From the NCBI RefSeq assembly GCF_003854935.1, contig NZ_CP033969.1, positions 248,001 through 312,000 of the forward strand: 64,000 bases of DNA, written 5' to 3'. Within the stretch, counting starts at the first letter, position 1. Each line of letters opens with the position of its first letter. The notes under the pieces are model-generated. The model had not been told where the DNA came from. It worked only from the letters and a program-made list of their open reading frames with translations, and made no database searches. Positions 37,946-46,418 of the stretch are shown one piece after another. The position numbers were made by a program, and so were the translations under genes. Origin of the DNA: Cupriavidus pauculus. GTDB taxonomy: Bacteria; Pseudomonadota; Gammaproteobacteria; Burkholderiales; Burkholderiaceae.

Positions 37946-38007
37946 CGGCCCCCGTTTCCGATCCGATTCCGGCCCCCTTTTCCGATCCGATCTCGGCCCC
38001 CTTTTCC
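37946..38007. repeat. 24-bp tandem repeat in the moaC leader
   Basis: About 2.6 head-to-tail copies of a 24-bp unit (CGGCCCCCTTTTCCGATCCG plus four bases) start at 37946, 37970 and 37994, with a degenerate partial copy just before. The array lies between the divergent M48 promoter and the moaC start, ending 26 bp before the ATG. It alternates T-rich and GC-rich blocks. Confidence 0.75.
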
Positions 38008-38033
38008 CTGCTTGCGTCCTACGCGCCTCGCCC

Positions 38034-38510
38034 ATGAGTCAGCTTACCCATTTCGACAACGCCGGCCAGGCCCACATGGTCGACGTCGGCAACAAGGCCA
38101 ACACCCACCGCGTGGCTGTGGCCACCGGCACCATCACGATGCTGCCGGACACCTTCGCGCTGGTCCGCGACGGCACGGCCAAGAAGGGCGACGTCCTGGG
38201 CATCGCCCGCGTGGCCGCCATCATGGCCACCAAGCGCACCGCCGACCTGATCCCGCTCTGCCACCCCATCGGCCTGACCCGCGTGGCCGTCGACTTCGCG
38301 CTGGACGCACCCAGCGCCACCATCGCCTGCATCGTCCGCACCGAAACCCACGGCCAGACCGGCGTGGAAATGGAAGCGCTGACGGGCGTACAGGTGGCCC
38401 TGCTGACGATCTACGACATGTGCAAGGCGGTGGATCGGGGGATGGTCATCGGCAACGTGAAGCTGCTGGAGAAGCATGGGGGGAAGTCGGGGGATTGGGT
38501 GGCGGCATAG
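38034..38510 (+). CDS. moaC: Cyclic pyranopterin monophosphate synthase
   Basis: MoaC catalyses the second step of molybdenum cofactor synthesis, converting the MoaA product to cyclic pyranopterin monophosphate. The 158-residue protein has the family motifs [58 protein letters not shown] in blocks, and [12 protein letters not shown] at the end. The ATG at 38034 ([18 protein letters not shown]) gives the normal length; the frame runs further upstream through a 24-bp repeat but without family likeness. It is divergent from the M48 gene and has no other mo genes nearby. Confidence 0.95.
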   Translation: MSQLTHFDNAGQAHMVDVGNKANTHRVAVATGTITMLPDTFALVRDGTAKKGDVLGIARVAAIMATKRTADLIPLCHPIGLTRVAVDFALDAPSATIACIVRTETHGQTGVEMEALTGVQVALLTIYDMCKAVDRGMVIGNVKLLEKHGGKSGDWVAA

Positions 38511-38703
38511 CATTTCCACCAGATTCCTGGCGTCCATCGCGCCAGACATCCGTCCCACCCCACCCCCCGACACAACCTCGCAACAGCAGAAATTTCCCCA
38601 AGGTTTTTCGGCCGTTTCTGCATGCAAATTCGGACCATTCGGTATCCGCACCGTCTGCCAGACTTCTAAGCTCTGGCCTGTCGTTCACTCTGCGAGATCC
38701 GAT

Positions 38704-39381
38704 ATGCCGAATGCCCTCGTTATCGATCCCCACGCCGCCATCCGCGAGGCCGTCCATGGCGCGCTGACGGCGCAGGCCGGGTTCCGGGAAGTCCGCCTGG
38801 CCCCTGGCGGGTCCACTGCCCTGCTGGCGCTGCGCGAGCGTGCCGCCGACCTTGTGGTCACGGACCTCCAGCTCGACGATGTGCCCGGCGACGCCGTGCT
38901 GGAGGAAGTGGTATCGAGCTGGCCGGAAACACGCGTGCTGGTGGTTTCCGCGCAGCGGCGGGCGGCCGAGCGGGCGCTGCTGGCCGGCGCGCATGGCTTC
39001 ATCGACAAGAACAACGGGCTGGACGGGCTGGTCGATGCGGTGCGGGCGCTGATGGGCGGGTACGCCGCCTTTCCGCTGAAGGCGCTGCCCACGTTCCGGC
39101 GCGCGGCCACGAATCCGGCCGATCCGCGCACGCTGCTGAGCCGGCGCGAGCTGACGGTGCTGCGGTTCCTGGCGGCCGGGCACTCGAACAAGTCAGTGTC
39201 GATGGTGCTGAACATCAGCAACAAGACCGTCAGTTCGCACAAGGCCAGCATCATGGCCAAGCTGGGGCTCAGTTCGCTGATCGACCTGGCCGAGTTTGCG
39301 CGGATCCACCGGCTGGCGCCGCCCGAGGTAGTGCCGCCGCCGCTGCCGCGCGTGCGGGGCCACGGCGGGCTGGCGCCCTAG
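38704..39381 (+). CDS. Orphan response regulator, receiver plus LuxR-type DNA-binding domain
   Basis: This 225-residue NarL/FixJ-type regulator has an N-terminal receiver (NALVIDPHAAIREAV, phospho-acceptor Asp in VVTDLQLDD, conserved Lys in GFIDKNNG) and a C-terminal LuxR-type helix-turn-helix (LSRRELTVLRFLAAGHSNKS, SNKTVSSHKASIMAKLG). The acidic pair normally seen after the first strand is reduced to one Asp, which may weaken phosphorylation. No sensor kinase lies next to it. It stands between moaC and the PanP-like gene with gaps of 193 and 109 bp, so it is probably a single-gene unit. Its signal and targets are unknown. Confidence 0.88.
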   Translation: MPNALVIDPHAAIREAVHGALTAQAGFREVRLAPGGSTALLALRERAADLVVTDLQLDDVPGDAVLEEVVSSWPETRVLVVSAQRRAAERALLAGAHGFIDKNNGLDGLVDAVRALMGGYAAFPLKALPTFRRAATNPADPRTLLSRRELTVLRFLAAGHSNKSVSMVLNISNKTVSSHKASIMAKLGLSSLIDLAEFARIHRLAPPEVVPPPLPRVRGHGGLAP

Positions 39382-39490
39382 CGGCAACAGGCCGGGGCGG
39401 GTGTGACGGCCTGCCGCCGGCCTTATCCGGCATAATCCAGCCACATCCGAGCCGCACCGGGCGCGGCACGGAACTGACTGGGCATTGCAA

Positions 39491-41134
39491 ATGAAGGCGC
39501 CGCAGACGGAAACGTCAGACAACCCCCAAGACCCATCCCGGCAGGCCGACTGCCCGCTGCACTGGTTCGACGCCGACCGGGGCGCGTTCGAAGACCTTGA
39601 GCGGCGCATTGCCGACCATCCGGCCGAATTCTTCGCCAGCGCGGACTTCGATCCCGTGGGCGCCTGCGCCACGCGCGAGGCGCGGTTCGCGTCGGTGGAC
39701 CTGCCCGAGAACCCCACCGCGCCGCAGGCGCATGCCGACCACCTGCTTCACGATGTCTTCCGCCACGTCATGCCCGTGGCGGCGCCGACGTTTGTCGGCC
39801 ATATGACGTCGTCGCTGCCGTCGTTCATGCCGTCGCTGGCCAAGATCGTGGCGGCGCTGAACCAGAACGTGGTGAAGCTGGAGACGTCGGGCGCGCTCAC
39901 GGGGCTGGAGCGGCAGGTTATCGGCATGATGCACAAGCTCGTCTTCGGGCAGGACGCCGGCTTTTACGGCCGATGGCTGCACGACCCCGAGCACTCGCTG
40001 GGCGCGTTCGGCGCGGGCGGCACCACGGCCAACCTGGCCGCGCTGTGGGCCAGCCGCAACCAGGTGCTGCGCGCGCGGGACGGTTTTGCCGGCATCCATC
40101 GCGCGGGGCTGGCGGCGGCGCTGCGCCACTATGGTTATGACGGGCTGGCGATCGTGGTATCGGAACGCGGCCATTATTCGCTGCGCAAGGCGGCCGACGT
40201 GCTCGGCATCGGCCGCGACAACCTTGTGCCGGTGGCGGTGGACGCCGACGGGCGCATGCGCGTCGATGCGCTGCGCGCCACGCTGCGCGACCTTCAGCAG
40301 CGCAATATCCAGCCGATGACCATCGTCGGCATCGCCGGGACGACCGAGACCGGCGCGGTGGACCCGCTCGACGCCCTCGCCGATGTCGCGCAGGAGGCCG
40401 GCTGCCATTTCCACGTCGATGCCGCCTGGGGGGGCGCCACGCTGCTGTCGGCGCGCGAGCGCTGGCGGTTTGCCGGCATCGAGCGTGCCGATTCGGTCGT
40501 CATCGACGCGCACAAGCAGTTCTACGTGCCGATGGGCGCCGGCATGGTGCTGTTCCGCGACCCGGCGTGGACGCAGGAAATCGTGCAGCACGCCAACTAC
40601 ATCGTGCGGAAGGGTTCGGTTGACCTTGGGCGCCATACGCTCGAAGGGTCGCGCGGCGCGGCGGCGGTGATGCTCTATGCGAACCTGCACTTGCTCGGGC
40701 GCAAGGGGCTGGCCCGGCTGATCGACACCGGCATCGACAATGCCCGGTTCTTCGCAGACCTGATCGACCGGCAGCCGGACTTCGAGCTCGACAGCCGGCC
40801 GCAGCTCTGCATCCTGACCTACCGCTACGTGCCCGCGCCGGTGCGCGCCGCGCTGGCATCGGCAGCCACGCCGGCGGCGCAGCGCGAGCGCATCCAGGCG
40901 GCGCTGGACGCGTTGACCATCAGCATCCAGGAAATGCAGCGCGATGCGGGCCGGTCGTTCGTGTCGCGGACGCAGCTCACGTCGTCGCAGTGGGACGGGC
41001 GGGCCATCGCGGTGTTCCGCGTGGTGCTGGCCAACCCGGACACCACGCACGCGATCCTGCAGGACATCCTGGACGAGCAACGCGCGCTGGCCGCGCGCAG
41101 CCCGATGCTGGCGCCGCTGATGGCCCTGCTCTGA
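39491..41134 (+). CDS. panP: PLP-dependent decarboxylase, PanP-like aspartate 1-decarboxylase
   Basis: This 547-residue fold-type I PLP enzyme belongs to the group II decarboxylase family. The PLP lysine is Lys342 in DAHKQFYVPMGAG; the upstream HVDAAWGG Asp and the GAGGTTANLAALW loop are also typical. Length and the N-terminal layout (TFVGHMTSSLPSFMPSLAK, LGAFGAGGT) resemble PanP, which in Vibrio makes beta-alanine from aspartate for CoA synthesis. Glutamate or tyrosine decarboxylase activity remains possible. I chose the ATG at 39491; an in-frame TTG lies two codons earlier. A bidirectional terminator follows 69 bp after the stop. Confidence 0.82.
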   Translation: MKAPQTETSDNPQDPSRQADCPLHWFDADRGAFEDLERRIADHPAEFFASADFDPVGACATREARFASVDLPENPTAPQAHADHLLHDVFRHVMPVAAPTFVGHMTSSLPSFMPSLAKIVAALNQNVVKLETSGALTGLERQVIGMMHKLVFGQDAGFYGRWLHDPEHSLGAFGAGGTTANLAALWASRNQVLRARDGFAGIHRAGLAAALRHYGYDGLAIVVSERGHYSLRKAADVLGIGRDNLVPVAVDADGRMRVDALRATLRDLQQRNIQPMTIVGIAGTTETGAVDPLDALADVAQEAGCHFHVDAAWGGATLLSARERWRFAGIERADSVVIDAHKQFYVPMGAGMVLFRDPAWTQEIVQHANYIVRKGSVDLGRHTLEGSRGAAAVMLYANLHLLGRKGLARLIDTGIDNARFFADLIDRQPDFELDSRPQLCILTYRYVPAPVRAALASAATPAAQRERIQAALDALTISIQEMQRDAGRSFVSRTQLTSSQWDGRAIAVFRVVLANPDTTHAILQDILDEQRALAARSPMLAPLMALL

Positions 41135-41203
41135 GGACCGTTGCCCAGGGCCGCCCCGCCGTTGCGGCGGGGCCTGGCCCGGCCGAAGCCGGCGCAACAA
41201 AGC

Positions 41204-41239
41204 AAAACGCCGCAGACCCGTGAAGGACTGCGGCGTTTT
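41204..41239. terminator. Bidirectional rho-independent terminator
   Basis: AAAACGCCGCAG at 41204-41215 pairs perfectly with CTGCGGCGTTTT at 41228-41239, with T-runs on both strands. It ends the tRNA transcript on the minus strand and can end the decarboxylase transcript on the plus strand. A second GC hairpin (GCCCCGCC / GGCGGGGC, 41153-41173) precedes it. Confidence 0.85.
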
Positions 41240-41247
41240 CATATAGA

Positions 41248-41324
<77 letters not shown>

Positions 41325-41337
41325 AACGAAGACCGCA

Positions 41338-41365
41338 ATTATACCTACGCTTTCCGGGCTGTCAA
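41338..41365 (-). promoter_or_regulatory. Consensus sigma-70 promoter of the tRNA-Met gene
   Basis: On the minus strand, TTGACA (41365-41360) and TATAAT (41343-41338) are perfect consensus elements 16 bp apart. The -10 lies 14 bases before the mature tRNA 5' end, so the primary transcript has only a very short leader. Confidence 0.85.
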
Positions 41366-41405
41366 CACCTTTGTGACAGCTTTCTGCAAGCTTCGGCGGT
41401 TGCCC

Positions 41406-41433
41406 AAAAAAATGGCAGACCATGGGGTCTGCC
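41406..41433 (-). terminator. Rho-independent terminator of the MHS transporter gene
   Basis: On the minus strand GGCAGACC-CCAT-GGTCTGCC forms a perfect 8-bp stem followed by ATTTTTTT. It lies 86 bp after the stop of the MHS gene and just upstream of the tRNA promoter, insulating the two. Confidence 0.88.
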
Positions 41434-41518
41434 AGGAAGGAGCGGCTGGCCGGTAGGCCAGCCATCCTGAGCGCGGTTACCGGCGGCCAGCCGCCGGCGC
41501 ATGCGTTGCCACGGCCGT

Positions 41519-43210
41519 TCAGTCGTTGGCGTAGATGTCGATGTCCTTGGTCTCGCGGATGAACAGCGCACCCAGCACGAAGGTCATCGCGGCGATCACG
41601 ATCGGGTACCACAGGCCGTAGTAGATGTTGCCGTTCTGGGCCACCAGCGCGAACGAGATGGTTGGCAGCAGGCCGCCGAACCAGCCGTTGCCGATGTGGT
41701 ACGGCAGGGACATCGACGAGTAGCGGATGCGGGTCGGGAACATCTCGACCAGCATGGCCGCGATCGGGCCGTAGACCATCGTCACGTAGATCACCAGGAT
41801 GACCAGGATCACCAGCACCATGATCGTGTTCATCTGGGCCGGGTCGGCCTTGGTCGGGTAGCCGTGCGATGTCATCTCGGCACCCACTGCCTTCTTGAAG
41901 TCGGCAATCTGCTTCTTGCTGGCGTCGTCGAAGGCGCCCTTGGCCACGTTGGCGTCGAAGGCCTTGATCTCCTTGTCGCCGATCTTGACCGAGGCCACCG
42001 TGCCGGCCGGCGCGTTCACCACCTCGTAGCTGGCCGATGCCTGGGCCAGCGTGCGCTTGACGATGTCGCACGAGCTGCGGAAGTCGATCTCGCGGGCAAT
42101 CGGGCTGCCCTGGAACGAGCAGGTGGCCGGGTCGGCCGTGACCACGATCTGGGCCGACTGCTGGGCACGTTCGAGCGCCGGGTTGGCGTAGTGCGTCAGC
42201 GCCTTGAACAGCGGGAAGTAGGTCAGCACGGCCAGCGCGCAGCCCACCATGATGATCCACTTGCGGCCGATCTTGTCCGACAGCGAGCCGAAGAAGATGA
42301 AGAACGGCGTGCCGATCACCAGCGCGCCGGCGATCAGCAGGTTGGCCGTCTTGGCGTCCACCTTCAGCACCTGCGTGAGGAAGAACAGCGAGTAGAACTG
42401 GCCCGTGTACCAGACCACGGCCTGGCCGGCGGTCAGGCCCACCAGCGCCAGGATCACGATCTTCAGGTTGCGCCACTGGCCGAATGCCTCGGTCAGCGGC
42501 GCCTTCGACGTCTTGCCCTCGGCCTTCATCTTCTGGAACGCCGGCGACTCGCTCATCGACAGGCGGATGTACACCGACATGGCCAGCAGCAGGATCGACA
42601 GCAGGAACGGAATGCGCCAGCCCCACACGTCGAAGTTCGGGCCCGTGGCCTCGCGCACCAGCAGGATCACGATCAGCGACAGGAACAGGCCCATCGTGGC
42701 CGTGGTCTGGATCCACGCCGTGTAGGCGCCGCGCTTGCCGTGCGGCGCGTGCTCGGCCACGTAGGTGGCCGCGCCGCCGTACTCGCCGCCCAGCGCCAGG
42801 CCCTGCAGCATGCGCAGCAGGATCAGGATGATCGGCGCGGCCCAGCCGATGGTGGCGTAGCCGGGCAGCAGGCCGACGATGAACGTCGACAGGCCCATGA
42901 TCAGGATGGTGACCAGGAACGTGTACTTGCGCCCGATCATGTCACCGAGCCGGCCAAACACCAGCGCGCCGAACGGCCGCACGATGAAGCCCGCGGCGAA
43001 CGCCAGCAGCGCGAAGATGAATGCCGAGGTCGGGTCCAGCCCCGCGAAGAACTGCTTGGCGATGACCGCCGCCAGCGAACCGTACAGGTAAAAGTCGTAC
43101 CACTCGAACACCGTGCCGAGGGAAGAGGCCAGGATCACCTTCTTCTCTTCCTTCGTCATCGGCGCATTGTGGGCGGCCGGTACCGACCCCACGTTTTGCG
43201 CGTTTGCCAT
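41519..43210 (-). CDS. MHS-type MFS transporter with a periplasmic insertion
   Basis: This is a metabolite:H+ symporter-type major facilitator protein (KgtP/ShiA/ProP relatives) of 563 residues; typical members are about 430-470. Family motifs are SSLGTVFEWYDFYLYGSL, GRLGDMIGRKYTF, LLRMLQGLALGGEYGGA and, in the second half, GSLSDKIGRKW. The excess is a hydrophilic stretch at about residues 339-460 between predicted helices 9 and 10, which puts it in the periplasm, with two Cys (364 and 381) that could pair. A strong GGAGGAGA lies before the ATG. It may carry an organic acid whose sensor is the TctE-like kinase upstream; that link is inference. Confidence 0.9.
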   Translation of the reverse strand: MANAQNVGSVPAAHNAPMTKEEKKVILASSLGTVFEWYDFYLYGSLAAVIAKQFFAGLDPTSAFIFALLAFAAGFIVRPFGALVFGRLGDMIGRKYTFLVTILIMGLSTFIVGLLPGYATIGWAAPIILILLRMLQGLALGGEYGGAATYVAEHAPHGKRGAYTAWIQTTATMGLFLSLIVILLVREATGPNFDVWGWRIPFLLSILLLAMSVYIRLSMSESPAFQKMKAEGKTSKAPLTEAFGQWRNLKIVILALVGLTAGQAVVWYTGQFYSLFFLTQVLKVDAKTANLLIAGALVIGTPFFIFFGSLSDKIGRKWIIMVGCALAVLTYFPLFKALTHYANPALERAQQSAQIVVTADPATCSFQGSPIAREIDFRSSCDIVKRTLAQASASYEVVNAPAGTVASVKIGDKEIKAFDANVAKGAFDDASKKQIADFKKAVGAEMTSHGYPTKADPAQMNTIMVLVILVILVIYVTMVYGPIAAMLVEMFPTRIRYSSMSLPYHIGNGWFGGLLPTISFALVAQNGNIYYGLWYPIVIAAMTFVLGALFIRETKDIDIYAND

Positions 43211-43525
43211 TTGTTGTCTCCTCCGTTTCCGTTCTTCCGTCGAAAATCTTCAAGGGTCCCTGTCCCCGGGGCCGCCGTGTGCACGGACCGGCCCATTACG
43301 GCAAGGTTGCAACGATTGTGGGAGGCGAAACTTACTGCGTTCTGACAGATCCACGCCGGCGCGGCCGGTTTCGGTCGGGGTATACGCTAGCCGGCGCAGG
43401 GCACGGGACGGCACCTGCCATGGTGCGCCGCAGCGCGCCCGGCCGGGATGGCGCATGGCGCAAGGGTTGCGCGGTTGTTGCGTCGCAGCAATTAGACGCG
43501 GCCGGCGGCGGCCGAGAGGAAACCC
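43211..43525. other. Gap between the DUF4212 gene and the MHS gene
   Basis: No gene is visible in these 315 bp. The minus-strand GGAGGAGAC before the MHS start is the only clear signal. I found no convincing -35/-10 pair and no terminator, so it is open whether the MHS gene has its own promoter or is read from the DUF4212 unit. Confidence 0.55.
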
Positions 43526-43873
43526 TTAGATGGTGCCCGGACCGGGCGGATGCGCGGGCCTGTCAGGTTCGGCGGCAGGCTGGGCGCCTGCACCGGCCAG
43601 CGCCTGTTCGGCCGCGTGGGCCTCGTCGTCGGCGCGGTTCATGCGCCAGGCATAGAGCGCGGCGATTGCGACATAGAGGATCAGCGAGCCCTGCGCGGCC
43701 ATCCAGAACGAGAACGGCCAGCCCAGGAAATCGAACCGCAACTCGCGGGCGAACCAGCTTACGCCGAACGTCGCCAGGAACCACACGGCCAGCAGCCCGC
43801 CGATCCAGCGCACGTTGTGATACCAGGCGCGCCGCTCCTGCGGCGTCATGCGGTCACGCGGGGCGTGCTTCAT
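43526..43873 (-). CDS. DUF4212 protein, small subunit of a sodium/solute symporter
   Basis: This 115-residue protein has two predicted helices (NVRWIGGLLAVWFLATFGVSWF region and PFSFWMAAQGSLILYVAIAALYAW region, both in DUF4212) and the family pair RELRFDFLGWPFSFWM. DUF4212 proteins normally precede a large ActP-like sodium/solute symporter subunit (VC_2705 type). Here no such gene follows; the next gene on the strand is an MHS transporter 315 bp away. The C-terminal tail is Ala/Pro-rich and longer than usual. Its start overlaps the sensor kinase stop by 4 bp (ATGA), so it belongs to the TctDE-like operon. Confidence 0.85.
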   Translation of the reverse strand: MKHAPRDRMTPQERRAWYHNVRWIGGLLAVWFLATFGVSWFARELRFDFLGWPFSFWMAAQGSLILYVAIAALYAWRMNRADDEAHAAEQALAGAGAQPAAEPDRPAHPPGPGTI

Positions 43874-45438
43874 GCGTCACCTTCCGCGGGCGTGCGGCGC
43901 AGCGTGATGCGAAAGCGCGCGCCGGCCATGCGCGGCGACGTCTGGTAGACGTTGTCGTCGATCGACACCTCGCCGCCATGCTGCTGCACGATCTCGCGCA
44001 CGATGGCCAGCCCCAGCCCGCTGCCTTCCGTATTGGTGCCCAGCACGCGATAGAAGCGCTCCATCACCCGCTCGCGGTCGGCCGGCGCGATGCCGGGGCC
44101 GGTGTCCTCGACGTCCAGGTACGCGAACGGCTCGAACGCATCGGTCCCCACCCGCACCGTGGCATGGCCGCCGGCCGGCGTATAGCGGATGGCGTTGTCG
44201 ACGAGGTTGTTCAGCATCTCGGTCAGCATCAGCCGGTTGCCGGTGATCAGCACGGGATGGTCGTCGGCTTCCAGCCCCAGGTCGATATGCCGCGCCCACG
44301 CCTGCGGCAGCCAGTCCTTGACCACGTCGCGCGCCAGCGCGCACAGGTCCAGCGGGACCATGCCGCCCGCGCCGGCCAGGTTCTCCATACGCGCCAGCGA
44401 CAGCAGCTGCGTCACCAGGTGCGCCGTGCGCTCCGAGCTGCCGGCGATCTGCGCCAGCGAGCGCCGCAACTCCTCCGGCGACTGCTCGCGCTGCGCCAGC
44501 TCGGCCTGCATGCGCAGCCCGGCCAGCGGCGTCTTCATCTGGTGCGCGGCGTCGGCAATGAAGCGCTTCTGCGTCTGCACCGACTGGTCGAGCTGCGCCA
44601 GCAGCCCGTTGAACGACGCCACCAGCGGCGTGATTTCCTGCGGCGCCGCGCGCTCGTCGATCGGACTCGTATCGCCGGGATTACGCGCGCGGATGCGCTG
44701 CTGGATGGCCGTGAGCGGCGCCAGCCCGCGCGTCAGGCCGAACCAGACCAGCACCACGGCCAGCGGCAGGATCACGAACTGCGGCAGGATCACGCCCTTG
44801 ATGATCTCGTTGGCCAGCCGCGCGCGCTTGTCCAGCGTCTCGGCCACCTGCACCAGCACCGGCTGGTTGCCGCCCACGTTCTTCAGGTCGACGTAGGTGT
44901 AGGCCACGCGCACGTCGTTGCCGGCCACGCGGTCGTCGCGCATCGACACCAGCCCGGCATGGCCCTGCTCTTCCTCGGACGGCAGCGGCAGGTCGTGGTC
45001 GCCGGCCACGTATTCGCCGCGCCGCCCCACCACCTGGTAATAGATATTGTCGGTCTCGTCGGCGCGCAGGATCTCGCGGGCCGACAGCGGCAGTTGCAAC
45101 GTCACGCGCCCGTTCACCTCGCGCACCTGCTGGGACAGCACGATGGCGCTGGCCTCCAGCGCGCGGTCGAACGGCCCGTTGGCGATGGATTTGGCCACCA
45201 GGTACGTGACCGCGATGCTCATCGGCCACAGGAGCAGCAGCGGCGCCAGCATCCAGTCCAGGATCTCGCCGAACAGCGAGCGCGGGGCGGGATGGGCGGA
45301 GGATTCTTCCAGGTGGGGCAGCGCGTCGGCCAGCGCCGTGTCCTCGGCCGCGGCATCTGCCAGCGTGGGCCGCGCGGTGTCGGGACGGGCGGCGCCCGGC
45401 GTGGCGGGGCGTCGCCAGGGCAGGCGCAGCAGGCTCAT
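43870..45438 (-). CDS. Sensor histidine kinase, TctE-like
   Basis: This 522-residue membrane kinase has two transmembrane segments (about residues 62-82 and 217-235) flanking a periplasmic sensor of the 2CSK_N type found in TctE-like kinases (DRALEASAIVLSQQVREVNG). The catalytic core is complete: phospho-acceptor His299 in DAAHQMKTP, N-box around 409-419 (LNNLVDNAIRY), DTGPGI at 445-450 and GSGLGL at 472-477. The N-terminal 55 residues are an Ala/Pro-rich extension. The response regulator lies 27 bp upstream and the DUF4212 gene overlaps its end. TctE kinases sense tricarboxylates; the actual signal here is unknown. Confidence 0.92.
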   Translation of the reverse strand: MSLLRLPWRRPATPGAARPDTARPTLADAAAEDTALADALPHLEESSAHPAPRSLFGEILDWMLAPLLLLWPMSIAVTYLVAKSIANGPFDRALEASAIVLSQQVREVNGRVTLQLPLSAREILRADETDNIYYQVVGRRGEYVAGDHDLPLPSEEEQGHAGLVSMRDDRVAGNDVRVAYTYVDLKNVGGNQPVLVQVAETLDKRARLANEIIKGVILPQFVILPLAVVLVWFGLTRGLAPLTAIQQRIRARNPGDTSPIDERAAPQEITPLVASFNGLLAQLDQSVQTQKRFIADAAHQMKTPLAGLRMQAELAQREQSPEELRRSLAQIAGSSERTAHLVTQLLSLARMENLAGAGGMVPLDLCALARDVVKDWLPQAWARHIDLGLEADDHPVLITGNRLMLTEMLNNLVDNAIRYTPAGGHATVRVGTDAFEPFAYLDVEDTGPGIAPADRERVMERFYRVLGTNTEGSGLGLAIVREIVQQHGGEVSIDDNVYQTSPRMAGARFRITLRRTPAEGDA

Positions 45439-45465
45439 CGGCGGGGCATGGCGTGCGGCACGGCG

Positions 45466-46155
45466 TCAGCCATGAGTGGCCATGGCCGGCTGGAACTTCT
45501 CCAGGCAGTAGCCCAGCCCGCGCACCGTGGCAATGCGGATGCCGCCCACCTCGATCTTCTTGCGCAGCCGGTGCACGTACACCTCGATCGCGTTGTTGCT
45601 GACTTCCTCGCCCCATTCGCACAGGTGGTCGACCAGTTGCTCCTTGGACACCAGCCGGCCGCTGCGCGTGAGCAGAATCTCAAGCAGGCCGATCTCGCGG
45701 GCGGAAAGGTCCAGCATCTGGTCGTTCAGGAAGGCGATGCGGCCCACCTGGTCGAACGCCAGCGGGCCATGGCGCATCAGCGTGGCGCCGCCGCCCGCGC
45801 CGCGCCGCACCAGCGCCCGCACGCGGGCTTCCAGTTCGGACAGCGCGAATGGCTTGGCCATGTAGTCGTCGGCACCCAGGTCCAGCCCCTTGACGCGCTC
45901 GTCGACGCCGTCGGCCGCGGTCAGGATCAGCACGGGCAGCATCGCGCCGCGCGCGCGCAGCCGCTTGAGCACTTCCAGCCCGGGCATGCGCGGCAGGCCG
46001 AGGTCCAGGATCAACAGGTCGAAGGTCTGCGTGGACAGCGCCGAATCGGCTTCCACGCCGTTGGCGACGTGGTCGACGGCATAGCCCGACTGGCGCAGCG
46101 ACCGTGTCAGGCCGTCTGCCAGCACGTCGTCATCTTCGGCGATCAGAATCCGCAT
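45466..46155 (-). CDS. OmpR-type response regulator, TctD-like
   Basis: This 229-residue regulator has a receiver domain with the acidic patch AEDDD (residues 7-10), phospho-acceptor Asp51 in LILDLGLPRMPG and Lys101 in YMAKPF, then a winged-helix output domain (SAREIGLLEILLTRSGRLVS, IEVYVHRLRKKIE, VRGLGYCLE). It forms a pair with the kinase 27 bp downstream. GGTGGAGAC lies before the ATG at 46155. Its divergent neighbour is recA, 263 bp away. It probably controls the downstream transporter genes, but no binding site is evident. Confidence 0.92.
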   Translation of the reverse strand: MRILIAEDDDVLADGLTRSLRQSGYAVDHVANGVEADSALSTQTFDLLILDLGLPRMPGLEVLKRLRARGAMLPVLILTAADGVDERVKGLDLGADDYMAKPFALSELEARVRALVRRGAGGGATLMRHGPLAFDQVGRIAFLNDQMLDLSAREIGLLEILLTRSGRLVSKEQLVDHLCEWGEEVSNNAIEVYVHRLRKKIEVGGIRIATVRGLGYCLEKFQPAMATHG

Positions 46156-46228
46156 GGTTGTCTCCACCCTTGTCCAGCTTTTTTCGTGGCCGGCATCGCC
46201 ATCGCACCGGTTGCGGTACCGGTGGGGC

Positions 46229-46258
46229 TTGCCAAGCATACTGTTTTTTTATACAGTA
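46229..46258 (+). promoter_or_regulatory. LexA (SOS) box and recA promoter
   Basis: The 20-bp sequence TACTGTTTTTTTATACAGTA at 46239-46258 matches the E. coli-type LexA consensus (CTGT-N8-ACAG core). TTGCCA at 46229-46234 and TACAGT at 46252-46257, 17 bp apart, could be the -35 and -10, so LexA would cover the promoter. The box lies 161 bp before the recA ATG. Confidence 0.82.
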
Positions 46259-46418
46259 CCCGTCATTCCGCGCGAGTGGTCCCGCAAGGGGCTTGCGCAG
46301 GGGTCGGGCCAGGCGCCGAAGCCTCCGAAATCCATCGGAAAAGGCTTAAAAACGGGGCGCCGCGCCGCATGCGGCCTATTTATACACCAATTGCCATCAA
46401 TTGAACCGAAGGACGACC

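Noticed and set aside
43211-43525. Remnant of a large sodium/solute symporter gene after DUF4212.
   Set aside because: No frame in this gap shows hydrophobic helices or family motifs, so there is no evidence of a decayed gene.
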